A model generated the notes under the pieces. It did not search any database. It had not been told where the DNA came from and saw nothing but the letters and a program-made list of their open reading frames with translations. From a virus, in the IMG/VR virus record IMGVR_UViG_3300035670_000668, positions 1 through 37,201 of that record: a stretch of DNA of 37,201 bases. One strand, 5' to 3'. Below are positions 1 to 7,896 of this stretch, piece by piece. A program made the position numbers and the translations under genes. Positions within the stretch are counted from its first letter, which is position 1. Each line of letters begins with the position of its first letter.

Positions 1-184
1 TTTTGCTAGAATTAGAAAGAATGGCGTAGTTCAAGATCAGCGTAGTGGTGCAAATCAAATTATGACTGGTAGCTTTGCAGTTATAGCTAGCAATACTGTA
101 GCTGTAGAATATTTTAAAGATGGCAGCGTTGATTCAGGATCTGATAGTGCTACTATTAATTCACTATATTTTGTACCTAGTTAA
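1..184 (+). CDS. C-terminal end of a structural (probably tail fibre) protein, truncated at the window edge
   Basis: The reading frame is open from base 2 to a TAA at 182-184 and gives about 60 residues. The peptide alternates short polar beta-strand-like segments and ends in SLYFVPS, which looks like the C-terminal strands of a small beta-sandwich receptor-binding head. Codon use matches the fibre genes that follow, and a strong terminator lies about 100 bases downstream. The start and most of the protein are outside the window, so function is inferred from position and composition only. Confidence 0.6.
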   Translation, partial: FARIRKNGVVQDQRSGANQIMTGSFAVIASNTVAVEYFKDGSVDSGSDSATINSLYFVPS

Positions 185-285
185 TTTTAGATCGATCAAA
201 CTACCCCCGACTGAGCGACCGATTTGACTAAACCAAAACGGAAACCACAGTCGACACGAAACCTAAAGCTGTAAAGTTCCTTATA
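185..285 (+). other. Non-coding gap with possible RNA structure
   Basis: This stretch has no supported ORF and is richer in C and G than its neighbours. It contains a 6-bp inverted repeat (CGACTG at 208-213, CAGTCG at 248-253) enclosing a weaker CCG/CGG pairing (219-221 with 239-241) and short AAACC/AAACG repeats. It runs straight into the terminator hairpin at 286-324. It may be an ordinary 3' untranslated tail or a small structured RNA; nothing matches a known RNA family by eye. Confidence 0.3.
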
Positions 286-324
286 ATGCCCTGCTCAAAA
301 ACGGTTTGAGCAGGGCATTTTTTA
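286..324 (+). terminator. Strong rho-independent terminator
   Basis: A perfect 14-bp stem (286-299 paired with 305-318) with a 5-base loop is followed at once by a T-run. It ends the transcription unit of the structural gene that stops at 184, and it precedes the promoter at 328-356. Confidence 0.93.
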
Positions 325-327
325 TAG

Positions 328-356
328 TTGAAAACTTTTTGCTCTTGTGTTATAAT
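328..356 (+). promoter_or_regulatory. Sigma70-type promoter with extended -10
   Basis: A -35 TTGAAA (328-333), a 17-base spacer and a -10 TATAAT (351-356) preceded by TGT form an extended -10. The predicted start is near 363. The promoter lies directly after the terminator and drives the fibre block starting at 482. The architecture matches the two promoters found on the minus strand (26756-26784 and 31377-31405). Confidence 0.8.
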
Positions 357-362
357 ATGTAA

Positions 363-481
363 GAATAATAAAAGCTTTCAATATTTTTATCAAAATATAC
401 AGCCTGCTCGCAAAACCTATTAGCAGTTAGGCTTATAATTATCTTAGATTATATATCTATTGCTAATAGGGAGAAAGTGTA
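363..481 (+). promoter_or_regulatory. Structured 5' leader that can hide the ribosome binding site
   Basis: The predicted leader is about 119 bases, long for this compact genome. A 10-bp perfect inverted repeat, CCTATTAGCA (416-425) and TGCTAATAGG (461-470), can fold so that part of the Shine-Dalgarno (AGGGAGAAAG, 468-477) is paired just before the ATG at 482. A competing short hairpin pairs CCTA (416-419) with TAGG (428-431). This suggests translational control or timing. No known riboswitch class is recognised. Confidence 0.5.
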
Positions 482-826
482 ATGGAAGCAATTGAAAATC
501 ATGGTTTAGTGCAAACCCTATCAGTAGTTGCAATGGCTATAATTGCGTTAGGTGTTGGAATTCAAAAACTTGTAAAAGAGTGGAGAACTACCGATGCCGA
601 GACTACCGTTATAGAAATGATGCACAAAGAATTAGAGCGTATGGGTACACACAACGCAAAGCTTACTGAAGAACTAACTAAACTGCAGTTAGAAATAGTA
701 GAGTTAAACAATCAATTAACTAAACTAAGCATTGAAAATAATAAACTGCAAGAAGAAGTCGGTGCACTAACACTAGAGCTTAATAGTTTTAAGAAATTGG
801 CTGCTCTTAGAAAGGTAAAGGTGTAG
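482..826 (+). CDS. Membrane-anchored coiled-coil protein of the tail block
   Basis: The 114-residue product has a hydrophobic segment near residues 10-27 followed by a charged, Leu/Glu/Lys-rich coiled coil covering about residues 35-110. Its start is supported by GGGAGAAAG upstream and it is the first gene after the promoter at 328-356. The topology (short N-terminus, one membrane span, long helix) is compatible with a membrane-anchored oligomer or a virion rod component. No enzymatic motif is visible and a specific function cannot be assigned. It could be a holin-like or virion-associated protein, but the lysis genes lie elsewhere (13202-14480). Confidence 0.8.
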   Translation: MEAIENHGLVQTLSVVAMAIIALGVGIQKLVKEWRTTDAETTVIEMMHKELERMGTHNAKLTEELTKLQLEIVELNNQLTKLSIENNKLQEEVGALTLELNSFKKLAALRKVKV

Positions 827-828
827 AT

Positions 829-1425
829 ATGACACCAGCAAAACTTAATTACAAAATTTATCAAGGTAGTACATTTCGTGAAACTTTTCGATGGGAAAGT
901 CAAACAAAAGAATATGCTACAATTAGTGCAATTTCTAAAACAGCTCCTTGCGTAATTACTACTACTAGTAACCATACACTGCCAGTAAATTGGAGATTTC
1001 GAGTAACTGGTGTAAGTGGTATGAAAGAGATTAATCAGATTAGCGAGGATGATTACTACTTAGCAACTAGTGTAACAAATAATACTGTTACAATAAATCA
1101 ATTAAATAGTTCTAATTTTACAGCTTATACTACTGGTGGTATTTTAGAGTGGAATAGTCCTGTACCATTAGCAGGTTATACTGCACAAATGCAAATCAGA
1201 GAAACTATAGATAGTACTAGTTCTATTATTGAATTAACAAGTACTAGTGGTGGTATAGGTATAGATACTACTAACTATACAATAACAATAACAATTTCCG
1301 CCAATCAAACACGATTGTTTACTTTTCCTACAGCAGTTTATAGCTTAGAACTAACTGATAGTAGTGGAGTCGTAACTACATTTTTAACAGGCAATCTAAC
1401 GTTAGTATCAGAGGTTACAAGATGA
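829..1425 (+). CDS. Beta-rich tail/baseplate-associated protein
   Basis: The 198-residue product starts with KIYQGSTFRETFRWE and ends in a segment with YTAQMQIRE, ELTSTSGGI and a final EVTR. I recognise this pattern from a widespread phage tail family found upstream of fibre genes, in which an N-terminal adaptor is followed by an Ig-like beta domain. The ATG is two bases after the preceding TAG, and the end overlaps the next gene by four bases (ATGA), so translation is probably coupled. The role as a fibre or baseplate adaptor is inferred from family and position. No catalytic residues are visible. Confidence 0.75.
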   Translation: MTPAKLNYKIYQGSTFRETFRWESQTKEYATISAISKTAPCVITTTSNHTLPVNWRFRVTGVSGMKEINQISEDDYYLATSVTNNTVTINQLNSSNFTAYTTGGILEWNSPVPLAGYTAQMQIRETIDSTSSIIELTSTSGGIGIDTTNYTITITISANQTRLFTFPTAVYSLELTDSSGVVTTFLTGNLTLVSEVTR

Positions 1426-1715
1426 CTACAACAGTAATAGCTGAAAAAGTAAATGCTGTAACAACTAATACTGGTGCTACAAAAACAATTGTTACAGAGA
1501 AGAATAATACAGTAGTAGTAGATAATAAACAGTCTGTTGTTGTGTTAACTGGTTTGATGGCACCACCAACGGGTATTACAACACTACAAGGTATGACTAA
1601 TGTCGATACAACAACATTAGTAACAGGATCAGTTTTAGTTTATAATACAACCTCACAGAAATGGGTAGCAACTACAACGTTTGATGCTCAAAATATGGAA
1701 GGTGGTTACTATTAA
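1422..1715 (+). CDS. Small fibre-block structural protein
   Basis: The 97-residue product has a Thr/Val-rich N-terminal half and a C-terminal half with LQGMTNVDTTTL, GSVLVYNTTSQKWV and a closing GGYY. This 'NVD... GSVLVYN ... KWV' motif recurs in short phage proteins and fibre modules next to tail fibres. It overlaps the previous gene by ATGA, and the next gene starts 13 bases on after a GGAG-type ribosome site. It is probably a virion component or fibre connector, which is inference. It is too short to be an enzyme. Confidence 0.7.
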   Translation: MTTTVIAEKVNAVTTNTGATKTIVTEKNNTVVVDNKQSVVVLTGLMAPPTGITTLQGMTNVDTTTLVTGSVLVYNTTSQKWVATTTFDAQNMEGGYY

Positions 1716-1728
1716 CCGGAGATATTAA

Positions 1729-3330
1729 ATGGCTTCAATTATTCGTATTAAGCGTTCCAATTCAGCTCTTGCGCCTACAACTCTGGGTAACGGTGAACTA
1801 GCCTATTCAGCAGGTAGTGGTACACAGGCAAATGGTGGGGAAAGATTATATATAGGTTTTGGAACAGAAGTAGGTGGTGGTGCGCCACAATTTGTAATTG
1901 GTGGTAAATACTTTACAGACTTATTAGATCATGTACATGGTACACTAACCGCATCAAGCGCCCTATTAGTAGACAGTAACAAAAAAGTAGACAACTTTAA
2001 AGTTGACAATTTAGATTTTGATGGTAATACTATTAGTAGTACTGATACTGATGGTAACTTACTGCTAGATCCAAACGGTAGCGGTTACGTACAGATAATG
2101 GGTACTAATGGTATAGTAATACCTAGTGGTACCAGTGCTCAACGCGGTCCAAGTTTAACTGGTACAGTTAGATATAATATTGACACAAGTCAATACGAAG
2201 GTTATAATGGCACTAATTGGACAAGTTTAGGCGGCGTACGAAGTGTAGACGGTTTAACATATATTATAGCTGAAACTAGTCCTGGTAATAGTGATGATAC
2301 TTTACATTTTTATACTGGTACTGGTTTAAGTACAAATGTAGAAGCCGCACAGTTAGATGCTAATAGTTTAAAATTATTACAAACAACAGCAAGTACAAAT
2401 ACTACTACAGGCGCATTAATTGTTGCGGGTGGAGCAGGTATTGCCGGCAATCTAAATGTTGGCGGAAATAGTAGCGTATCTGGTAATAGCAGTATTACAG
2501 GTACACTAGGAGTTACTGGAGCTACTACATTAAGTAGTACTTTAAATGTTACGGGAAATACCACATTAAATGGAACCTTAGCTATTGTAGGTGGAATATC
2601 TACAGCAAATATTATAGGCGATTTTAGTGTAAATACAAATAAATTTACTGTACAAGCATCTACAGGCAATACTACTGTTGCTGGGGACTTAACAGTAAAT
2701 GGTGTTTTAAACAGTGATGATATTACTTCAGCAAATATTAGTGTTACAGGTAATGCAACAATTACTGGAAATTTAACAGTACAAGGTACAACAACAACCG
2801 TTAATTCTACAGCTGTAGCTATTAGCGACATAAATCTTACACTAGCAAAAGATGCTGCAAATGCTACTGAGGCAAATGGCGCTGGCTTAACTGTTGCAGG
2901 AGCTGGTGCTACAATATTATATGCAAGTGCTACAGATGATTGGAGTTTTAACAAAAATGTTAATATTCCTAATCTTACTGTAACAGGACAAATTACAGGA
3001 AATGCTAGTAGCGCAACTAAATGGAATACTGCTAGAGATTTGAGTCTAACTGGTGATGCAACAGCTACTTTAGTAGGAGTTGATGGCACTGCAAATGTAA
3101 GTGCTGCTATTACTTTTGCTACAGTTAATGCAAATGTTGGAACATTTGGGGACTCTGTTACAGTTCCTACATTTACTGTAAATGCAAAAGGATTAGTAAC
3201 TAGTGCAAGTCAAACAGCAATACCTACTGCAACTACTGCTGTAAATGGTTTAGCAAGTTTTGATAGCACAAATTTTACTGTAACTAGTGGATTAGTAAGT
3301 ATTAGTGTTATTGATGGCGGAAGCTACTAG
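1729..3330 (+). CDS. Tail fibre protein with beta-repeat shaft
   Basis: The 533-residue product begins with a compact N-terminal module (IIRIKRSNSALAPTTL, NGELAYS, GGERLYIG) like the attachment domain of phage fibres and tropism determinants. A KWxS-type segment near residue 165 (YNGTNWTSLGG) follows, then a long run of short repeats such as TGTLGVTGATTLSSTLNVTG from about residue 235 to 350. This is typical of a triple-stranded beta shaft. The C-terminal part (ITGNASSATKWNTARDLSLTGDATA) matches a recurrent fibre segment seen in marine T4-like phages. A 259-residue ORF on the opposite strand (2310-3089) is a shadow of the repeats. Assigned as fibre shaft; the receptor is unknown. Confidence 0.88.
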   Translation: MASIIRIKRSNSALAPTTLGNGELAYSAGSGTQANGGERLYIGFGTEVGGGAPQFVIGGKYFTDLLDHVHGTLTASSALLVDSNKKVDNFKVDNLDFDGNTISSTDTDGNLLLDPNGSGYVQIMGTNGIVIPSGTSAQRGPSLTGTVRYNIDTSQYEGYNGTNWTSLGGVRSVDGLTYIIAETSPGNSDDTLHFYTGTGLSTNVEAAQLDANSLKLLQTTASTNTTTGALIVAGGAGIAGNLNVGGNSSVSGNSSITGTLGVTGATTLSSTLNVTGNTTLNGTLAIVGGISTANIIGDFSVNTNKFTVQASTGNTTVAGDLTVNGVLNSDDITSANISVTGNATITGNLTVQGTTTTVNSTAVAISDINLTLAKDAANATEANGAGLTVAGAGATILYASATDDWSFNKNVNIPNLTVTGQITGNASSATKWNTARDLSLTGDATATLVGVDGTANVSAAITFATVNANVGTFGDSVTVPTFTVNAKGLVTSASQTAIPTATTAVNGLASFDSTNFTVTSGLVSISVIDGGSY

Positions 3331-3340
3331 GAGAAATACT

Positions 3341-3571
3341 ATGACGGATACAGTAATTAAACTTAGACGAAGTTCCGTTCCTGGTAGTATACCTACACCC
3401 GCACAATTACAAGTTGGCGAAGTTGTGTTAAATTATGCCGATGACATATTATACTTTAAAAAGTCTGATGGAACTATAGGTAGTATATCTAGTGGAGCTG
3501 CTGGAAGCACTGCGCTAATTAAACAAATATCAGAAGAACAAGCCGTGATGATGGCTATAGCTCTAGGATAA
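3341..3571 (+). CDS. Short fibre-attachment protein with Mtd-N-like domain
   Basis: I place the start at the ATG at 3341, which has AGGAGAAATACT directly upstream. A longer frame from 3305 would overlap the previous gene. The 76-residue product has IKLRRSSVPGSIPTPAQLQ, GEVVLNYADDILYFK and DGTIGSIS. This is the pattern of the N-terminal domain found on phage tropism determinants and fibres, here as a stand-alone protein. It ends in an acidic/hydrophobic helix (EEQAVMMAIALG). It is probably a fibre adaptor or capping subunit. It resembles the N-terminus of the 1729-3330 product. Confidence 0.8.
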   Translation: MTDTVIKLRRSSVPGSIPTPAQLQVGEVVLNYADDILYFKKSDGTIGSISSGAAGSTALIKQISEEQAVMMAIALG

Positions 3572-3575
3572 CGCT

Positions 3576-3899
3576 ATGGCTACAGAATTTAAAAGTTATG
3601 TTTATAACAATGTTAGTAGTACACTAACTACAATATTTACTGCTCCAGAAAAATGTGTTATTATTGGATTAATAGCTACTAATATATATGGATCAGTAAT
3701 GCCTATTAGCTTAAAATTAACAAAGTCCGCCGGAGGATCTACGTTTATAGTTAAAAATCGTAGAATAGATTCAGGCCAATTTGTTGATTTTATGCAAGGC
3801 AATAAGTTAATATTAGAAACCAATGACTATATTTCGGCAAATGCTGGCGATACTAATGCATTTGATGTAACAATATCTGTACTTAAAGGAGCATCATAA
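3576..3899 (+). CDS. Small beta-rich virion protein
   Basis: The 107-residue product has the pattern 'T...IFTAPEKCVIIGL.ATN' then 'GQFVDFMQGNKLILETNDYISA' and a final strand. I recognise this as a common small phage protein of the fibre region, probably a single beta-sandwich. It starts four bases after the preceding stop with AGGA upstream, and its TAA overlaps the next ATG by one base. Function is unknown; a virion accessory or fibre-associated role is inferred from its neighbours. Confidence 0.72.
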   Translation: MATEFKSYVYNNVSSTLTTIFTAPEKCVIIGLIATNIYGSVMPISLKLTKSAGGSTFIVKNRRIDSGQFVDFMQGNKLILETNDYISANAGDTNAFDVTISVLKGAS

Positions 3900-4156
3900 T
3901 GGCTGGTGGCATATATAGTGGTTATAATGTTACTACAGGACATGAGTACGCCGATAAATCTTTTTATGGTTTTAGACTCGATGCTCCAAATGGTCAACTA
4001 TACTATGATTTTAATAATGGTGTAGCAGGAGTACCTGTTAGTATTCCCGATCCTTATGCTACAAGTGCAGAAGAGTACCTAATATATTTTTGGTCTAGCG
4101 ATACTATAAAATTTACAGTTAATGACGCTGGTCGCTTACTAATGGAGTACAAATAA
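3899..4156 (+). CDS. Small fibre-block protein of unknown function
   Basis: The 85-residue product is rich in Tyr, Gly and Asp (NGQLYYDFNNGV, YLIYFWSSDTIKFTVNDAGRL) and looks like a small beta domain. It overlaps both neighbours by a single base (TAATG at each end), so it is translationally coupled to the 107-residue protein before it and the giant fibre after it. I do not recognise a named family. A role as a structural adaptor for the long fibre is likely from this position but unproven. Confidence 0.65.
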   Translation: MAGGIYSGYNVTTGHEYADKSFYGFRLDAPNGQLYYDFNNGVAGVPVSIPDPYATSAEEYLIYFWSSDTIKFTVNDAGRLLMEYK

Positions 4157-7100
4157 TGTCACAGATTTTAGATCTTGGAAAAATTAGATTCCAGTTCAAA
4201 GGCGACTGGAGTGCTAGTGTTGAATATCAATTTAATGACGTTGTTACTTATAAAGGAGTAGCTTACGTCTATATTAGTACTGCAAAAACTACTGGTACAT
4301 TAACTAGTAATACCCAGTTTTGGGGTAAAATGACTAGTGGTGTTGACTTTGCCGGTGTTTGGTCTGGTGCTACAACTTATGGTCAAGGCAGTTTAGTAAG
4401 ATATGGAGCAAATTTATACGTTTATAGCAATAGTGTAGCTTCTAGTGGTAATTTACCCACTAATACTACATATTGGACATTGTATGCTCCTGGATGGAGT
4501 TATTTAGGTGTATGGAGTAGTAGTACTAATTATAAAATTGGTGAAGTAGTTAAATACGGTGGTAATACATATATTGCAGTACAAGATAACGTAGCTCAAA
4601 ATCCAGATAATAATACGGCTAATTGGACTAGTGCTATAGAAGGTATTCAATTTGAAGGCGTATATAACAATGCTACTAATTATCAAAAGAATGATTTAGT
4701 AACTTATGGTGGCAATACTTATATAGCACTATCAAATACTGTAGGTAATATACCTTCAAATACTACATATTGGAATTTATTTGCTAGTGGATTTAAATTT
4801 GAAAGTACTTGGTCTAGTGCTACTGCATATCAGCCAGGAGATGTAGTTAGTTATGGTGGTATTGTTTATATAGCAAATACAGAGAGCACTAATCAAAATC
4901 CTGATAATAATACTACTTATTGGAGTACCTTTGCTCCAGGCTTTCAAGTAGAAGGCACATATAATAATGCTACTAGTTATGAAAAGAATGATTTAGTAAA
5001 TTATGGTAGTAATACTTATATAGCTTTAACAAATACTACAGGTAATTTACCAACAAATAGTACGTATTGGTCACTGTTTGTTGGCGGCTGGAATTATCAA
5101 GGCACATGGAATACAACCACACAATATACAATTGGACAGGCGGTTAGTTATGGTGGTATTGTTTATGTAGCTGCACAAGATAGCTTAAATCAAAATCCAG
5201 ATAATAATACAGCTTATTGGACAACTGTAGCACCTGGATTTCAGTTTGAGGATTCCTATAATAACACAACAGCTTATCAGAAAAATGATGTAGTTAATTA
5301 TGGTGGTAGTACATATATTGCTAAAAGTAATACTACTGGTAATATTCCTACTAACACTACATACTGGAATCTGTTTAGTCCAGGTATTAAATATTTAGGA
5401 ACTTGGTCCCCTGCTACCACTTATAGGCCAGGAGATTTAGTTAAACTTGGCGGAAATCTTTATAGTGCCGTTATAGAACATAGTAATCAAAATCCTGATA
5501 ATAACACAACTTATTGGACTACAGTATTAGAAGGCTTTCAGTATGAAGCAAACTATTTAGCTGCTACTGATTATCAAAAAAATGACTTAGTTAAGTATGG
5601 TGGAAATTTATATATTGCCAAAACTAATACTCAGGGAAATCTACCTACAAACTCTACATACTGGGATTCCTTAGTTCCTGGATTTAACTTTGAAAATATT
5701 TATTCTGCAGGAACCTCATATCAACCAAACGATGTAGTAAAATATAATAATTCTTTATATATATCTACAAGTAATACAACGGGGAATTTACCTACTAATA
5801 CAGCATATTGGCAACAATTTATTACAAATGATAGTTTACAAAGTATAAATACCTACTATGTAGCACCTCATGGTAGTGATACTAACGATGGTTCTACTAT
5901 TGCTGCAGCATTTGCTACAATTAGAAAAGCTTGTGACACAGCTGGAATTAGTGGCAATCCTAGCACTATATTTGTAAAAACTGGTACTTATAGTGAAGTA
6001 CTACCAATAGTAGTACCTCCAAATGTAGCAATAGTTGGAGATAATCAACGCACAACTATTGTTCAACCAGCTGCTGGTCAAAATTTTCTTAATACAGGTG
6101 TCAATAATCAAACTACTATGTTTTTATTAAGTAATGGCAGCATTCTTAATAAAATGACTTTTATTGGTTTAACTGGTTGGGTTGTTGGAGCTATTCCAGG
6201 TGACGTGACTACAAGTACGCCTAAAGGAGTTATAGCTGCTTTTAATCCTGGTAGTCCCATAACTACTAAATCTCCTTATATTATTGAATGTTCTGCAATT
6301 GGTAGCGGATTAATAGGGGCTTTGGTAGATGGATCAGTTCATAATACCGGAGCTAAATCCATGATATTTCATGGATATACAATTATTAGTGATAATGGTA
6401 TTGGTTATTGGGTTAAAGACGCGGGTAAGGCAGAAATAGTTAGTTGTTTCACTTATTACTGTTATTTTGGATATGTAAGTACAGGTGGTGGGCATATTCG
6501 TGCCTTAAATGGTAACAACAGTTATGGTACCTGGGGTGCAGTAAGTAGTGGTTATGATGTAAACGAAACTGCAGTAACTGGTACACTATTAGGACAACAA
6601 TTAAATTTTACTTATACAGGCGGAACAATTAATATTGGCGATACTGTTACTTCTAGTAGCGGAGCAACAGGTATAGTAACAAATGTCCAGTATACGGCAG
6701 ATAAAGTTTATGTGCGAAATACATCAGGCACATTTAGCGTAGGAAATACTTTAACATTTACAAGTGGCGGTACCGGCACAGTTAAAACCGGAGCTTTAGA
6801 AGATCAAAAAGGTTTTATACTAATTCTTAACGGTTTAACAGCTGCACCTAAGCCGGGGCAAAGTATTCAAATTGCTGGAGATAATTTTGCTTATGTTGTT
6901 CAAAGTACTGCAGGTACTTATGTTAATACATCTAGCGAAATAATAGTTATATTAGCACAAGAAAAGCCAACAGGTAGTGCTAGCGGTAGCGCTGTAACAT
7001 TACGTAGTAAGTATAGTCAGATTAGATTAACCGGACACGATTTTCTATCAATTGGTACAGGTGGTGTAACTACCACAAATTATCCTAATACACCTACTCA

Positions 7101-7881
7101 GCCTGCTGCACAAGGTAACGAAACTAATGAAGTGTTTCCTGGACGCGTTTTCTATGTATCAACAGATCAAGACGGTAATTTTCGTGTAGGTGAATATTTT
7201 CGTATTGATCAGGCAACAGGACGTGCTACATTAAATGCAAGTGCTTTTGATTTAGCTGGTTTGACTAGTCTACGACTAGGTAGTATTGGTGCTCAACTTG
7301 GCGAAACCATTAACGAGTTTAGTAGTGATTCTACATTGAGTGGTAATAGTAATGTAGCTGTACCTACCGAGTATGCAGTAAAAGCTTATGTAGATAATCA
7401 AATTTCAGGTGTTACAGGTGGTAGTGGTGGTTTAGGTACAAAAGTAAGTAAAAGTGGTGATACCATGACCGGTGCACTAACTTTAAGTGGAGCACCTACA
7501 CAAGATTTACATGCAGCAACAAAACTTTATGTAGATACAGCAGATAATACTATTCTTGCAACGACTAATATATATAAATTTAACGATTTTGGTACAACAA
7601 TATCTAATAATTTAGTAATAGAGCAAGATGCAGTAGCTTATTTTTCATCAAGTTTAACAGTGTCACAAAATTGTCAAGTAGATGGTATATTAATGACTAT
7701 AGATATAACTGCTGGCGATACTTTACAAACACTTACAGCAAGTCCTACTATAGACACAACTTTAACTGGTAGTTTTGTCTCTACCAAACAGCAGTACAGT
7801 ATCCCAGCTTGGGTTACAATTACAGTTGGAGCAACTTCTACTGTAAACATTATTGATATTCCACGTACATATCTCTTTTAA
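4156..7881 (+). CDS. Giant tail fibre: CBM-like repeats plus beta-helix domain
   Basis: The 1241-residue product is modular. Residues about 12-556 hold eleven copies of a ~47-residue unit with the pattern W/Y..xTxYxxxDVVxYGGxxYIA...PxNxTYW, like chitin/cellulose-binding (CBM5/12-type) domains. A linker is followed by a pectate-lyase-like right-handed beta-helix starting at YYVAPHGSDTNDG (about residue 568), with FATIRKAC and IFVKTGTYSE typical of phage tailspike helices. A further beta region includes FRVGEYFRIDQATG. Near residue 1100 there is a fibre motif, GDTMTGALTLSG with AATKLYVDTAD. No obvious catalytic set was identified in the helix, so binding or depolymerase activity remains open. 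Confidence 0.9.
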   Translation: MSQILDLGKIRFQFKGDWSASVEYQFNDVVTYKGVAYVYISTAKTTGTLTSNTQFWGKMTSGVDFAGVWSGATTYGQGSLVRYGANLYVYSNSVASSGNLPTNTTYWTLYAPGWSYLGVWSSSTNYKIGEVVKYGGNTYIAVQDNVAQNPDNNTANWTSAIEGIQFEGVYNNATNYQKNDLVTYGGNTYIALSNTVGNIPSNTTYWNLFASGFKFESTWSSATAYQPGDVVSYGGIVYIANTESTNQNPDNNTTYWSTFAPGFQVEGTYNNATSYEKNDLVNYGSNTYIALTNTTGNLPTNSTYWSLFVGGWNYQGTWNTTTQYTIGQAVSYGGIVYVAAQDSLNQNPDNNTAYWTTVAPGFQFEDSYNNTTAYQKNDVVNYGGSTYIAKSNTTGNIPTNTTYWNLFSPGIKYLGTWSPATTYRPGDLVKLGGNLYSAVIEHSNQNPDNNTTYWTTVLEGFQYEANYLAATDYQKNDLVKYGGNLYIAKTNTQGNLPTNSTYWDSLVPGFNFENIYSAGTSYQPNDVVKYNNSLYISTSNTTGNLPTNTAYWQQFITNDSLQSINTYYVAPHGSDTNDGSTIAAAFATIRKACDTAGISGNPSTIFVKTGTYSEVLPIVVPPNVAIVGDNQRTTIVQPAAGQNFLNTGVNNQTTMFLLSNGSILNKMTFIGLTGWVVGAIPGDVTTSTPKGVIAAFNPGSPITTKSPYIIECSAIGSGLIGALVDGSVHNTGAKSMIFHGYTIISDNGIGYWVKDAGKAEIVSCFTYYCYFGYVSTGGGHIRALNGNNSYGTWGAVSSGYDVNETAVTGTLLGQQLNFTYTGGTINIGDTVTSSSGATGIVTNVQYTADKVYVRNTSGTFSVGNTLTFTSGGTGTVKTGALEDQKGFILILNGLTAAPKPGQSIQIAGDNFAYVVQSTAGTYVNTSSEIIVILAQEKPTGSASGSAVTLRSKYSQIRLTGHDFLSIGTGGVTTTNYPNTPTQPAAQGNETNEVFPGRVFYVSTDQDGNFRVGEYFRIDQATGRATLNASAFDLAGLTSLRLGSIGAQLGETINEFSSDSTLSGNSNVAVPTEYAVKAYVDNQISGVTGGSGGLGTKVSKSGDTMTGALTLSGAPTQDLHAATKLYVDTADNTILATTNIYKFNDFGTTISNNLVIEQDAVAYFSSSLTVSQNCQVDGILMTIDITAGDTLQTLTASPTIDTTLTGSFVSTKQQYSIPAWVTITVGATSTVNIIDIPRTYLF
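4186..5823 (+). repeat. Eleven tandem CBM-like coding repeats, alternating in two types
   Basis: Inside the giant fibre gene, eleven ~141-base units encode FxFEGxW...Y..xDVV.YGG..YIA...W. From unit 3 onward the closing motif alternates between QNPDNNTxYW (units 3, 5, 7, 9) and GN(L/I)PxNxTYW (units 4, 6, 8, 10, 11). The real period is therefore a ~282-base pair of units, which implies duplication of dimers. Confidence 0.85.
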
Positions 7882-7896
7882 ATTTAGGAGCCTAAA

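Noticed and set aside
282-287. TATAAT just before the first terminator
   Set aside because: There is no -35 at the right distance, and it runs into the terminator stem, so it is not a useful promoter.
2310-3089. 259-residue ORF on the minus strand opposite the fibre gene
   Set aside because: It mirrors the repetitive Thr/Gly/Asn codons of the fibre shaft, has no ribosome site, and its product is a biased Val/Pro/Ala sequence. It is a shadow.
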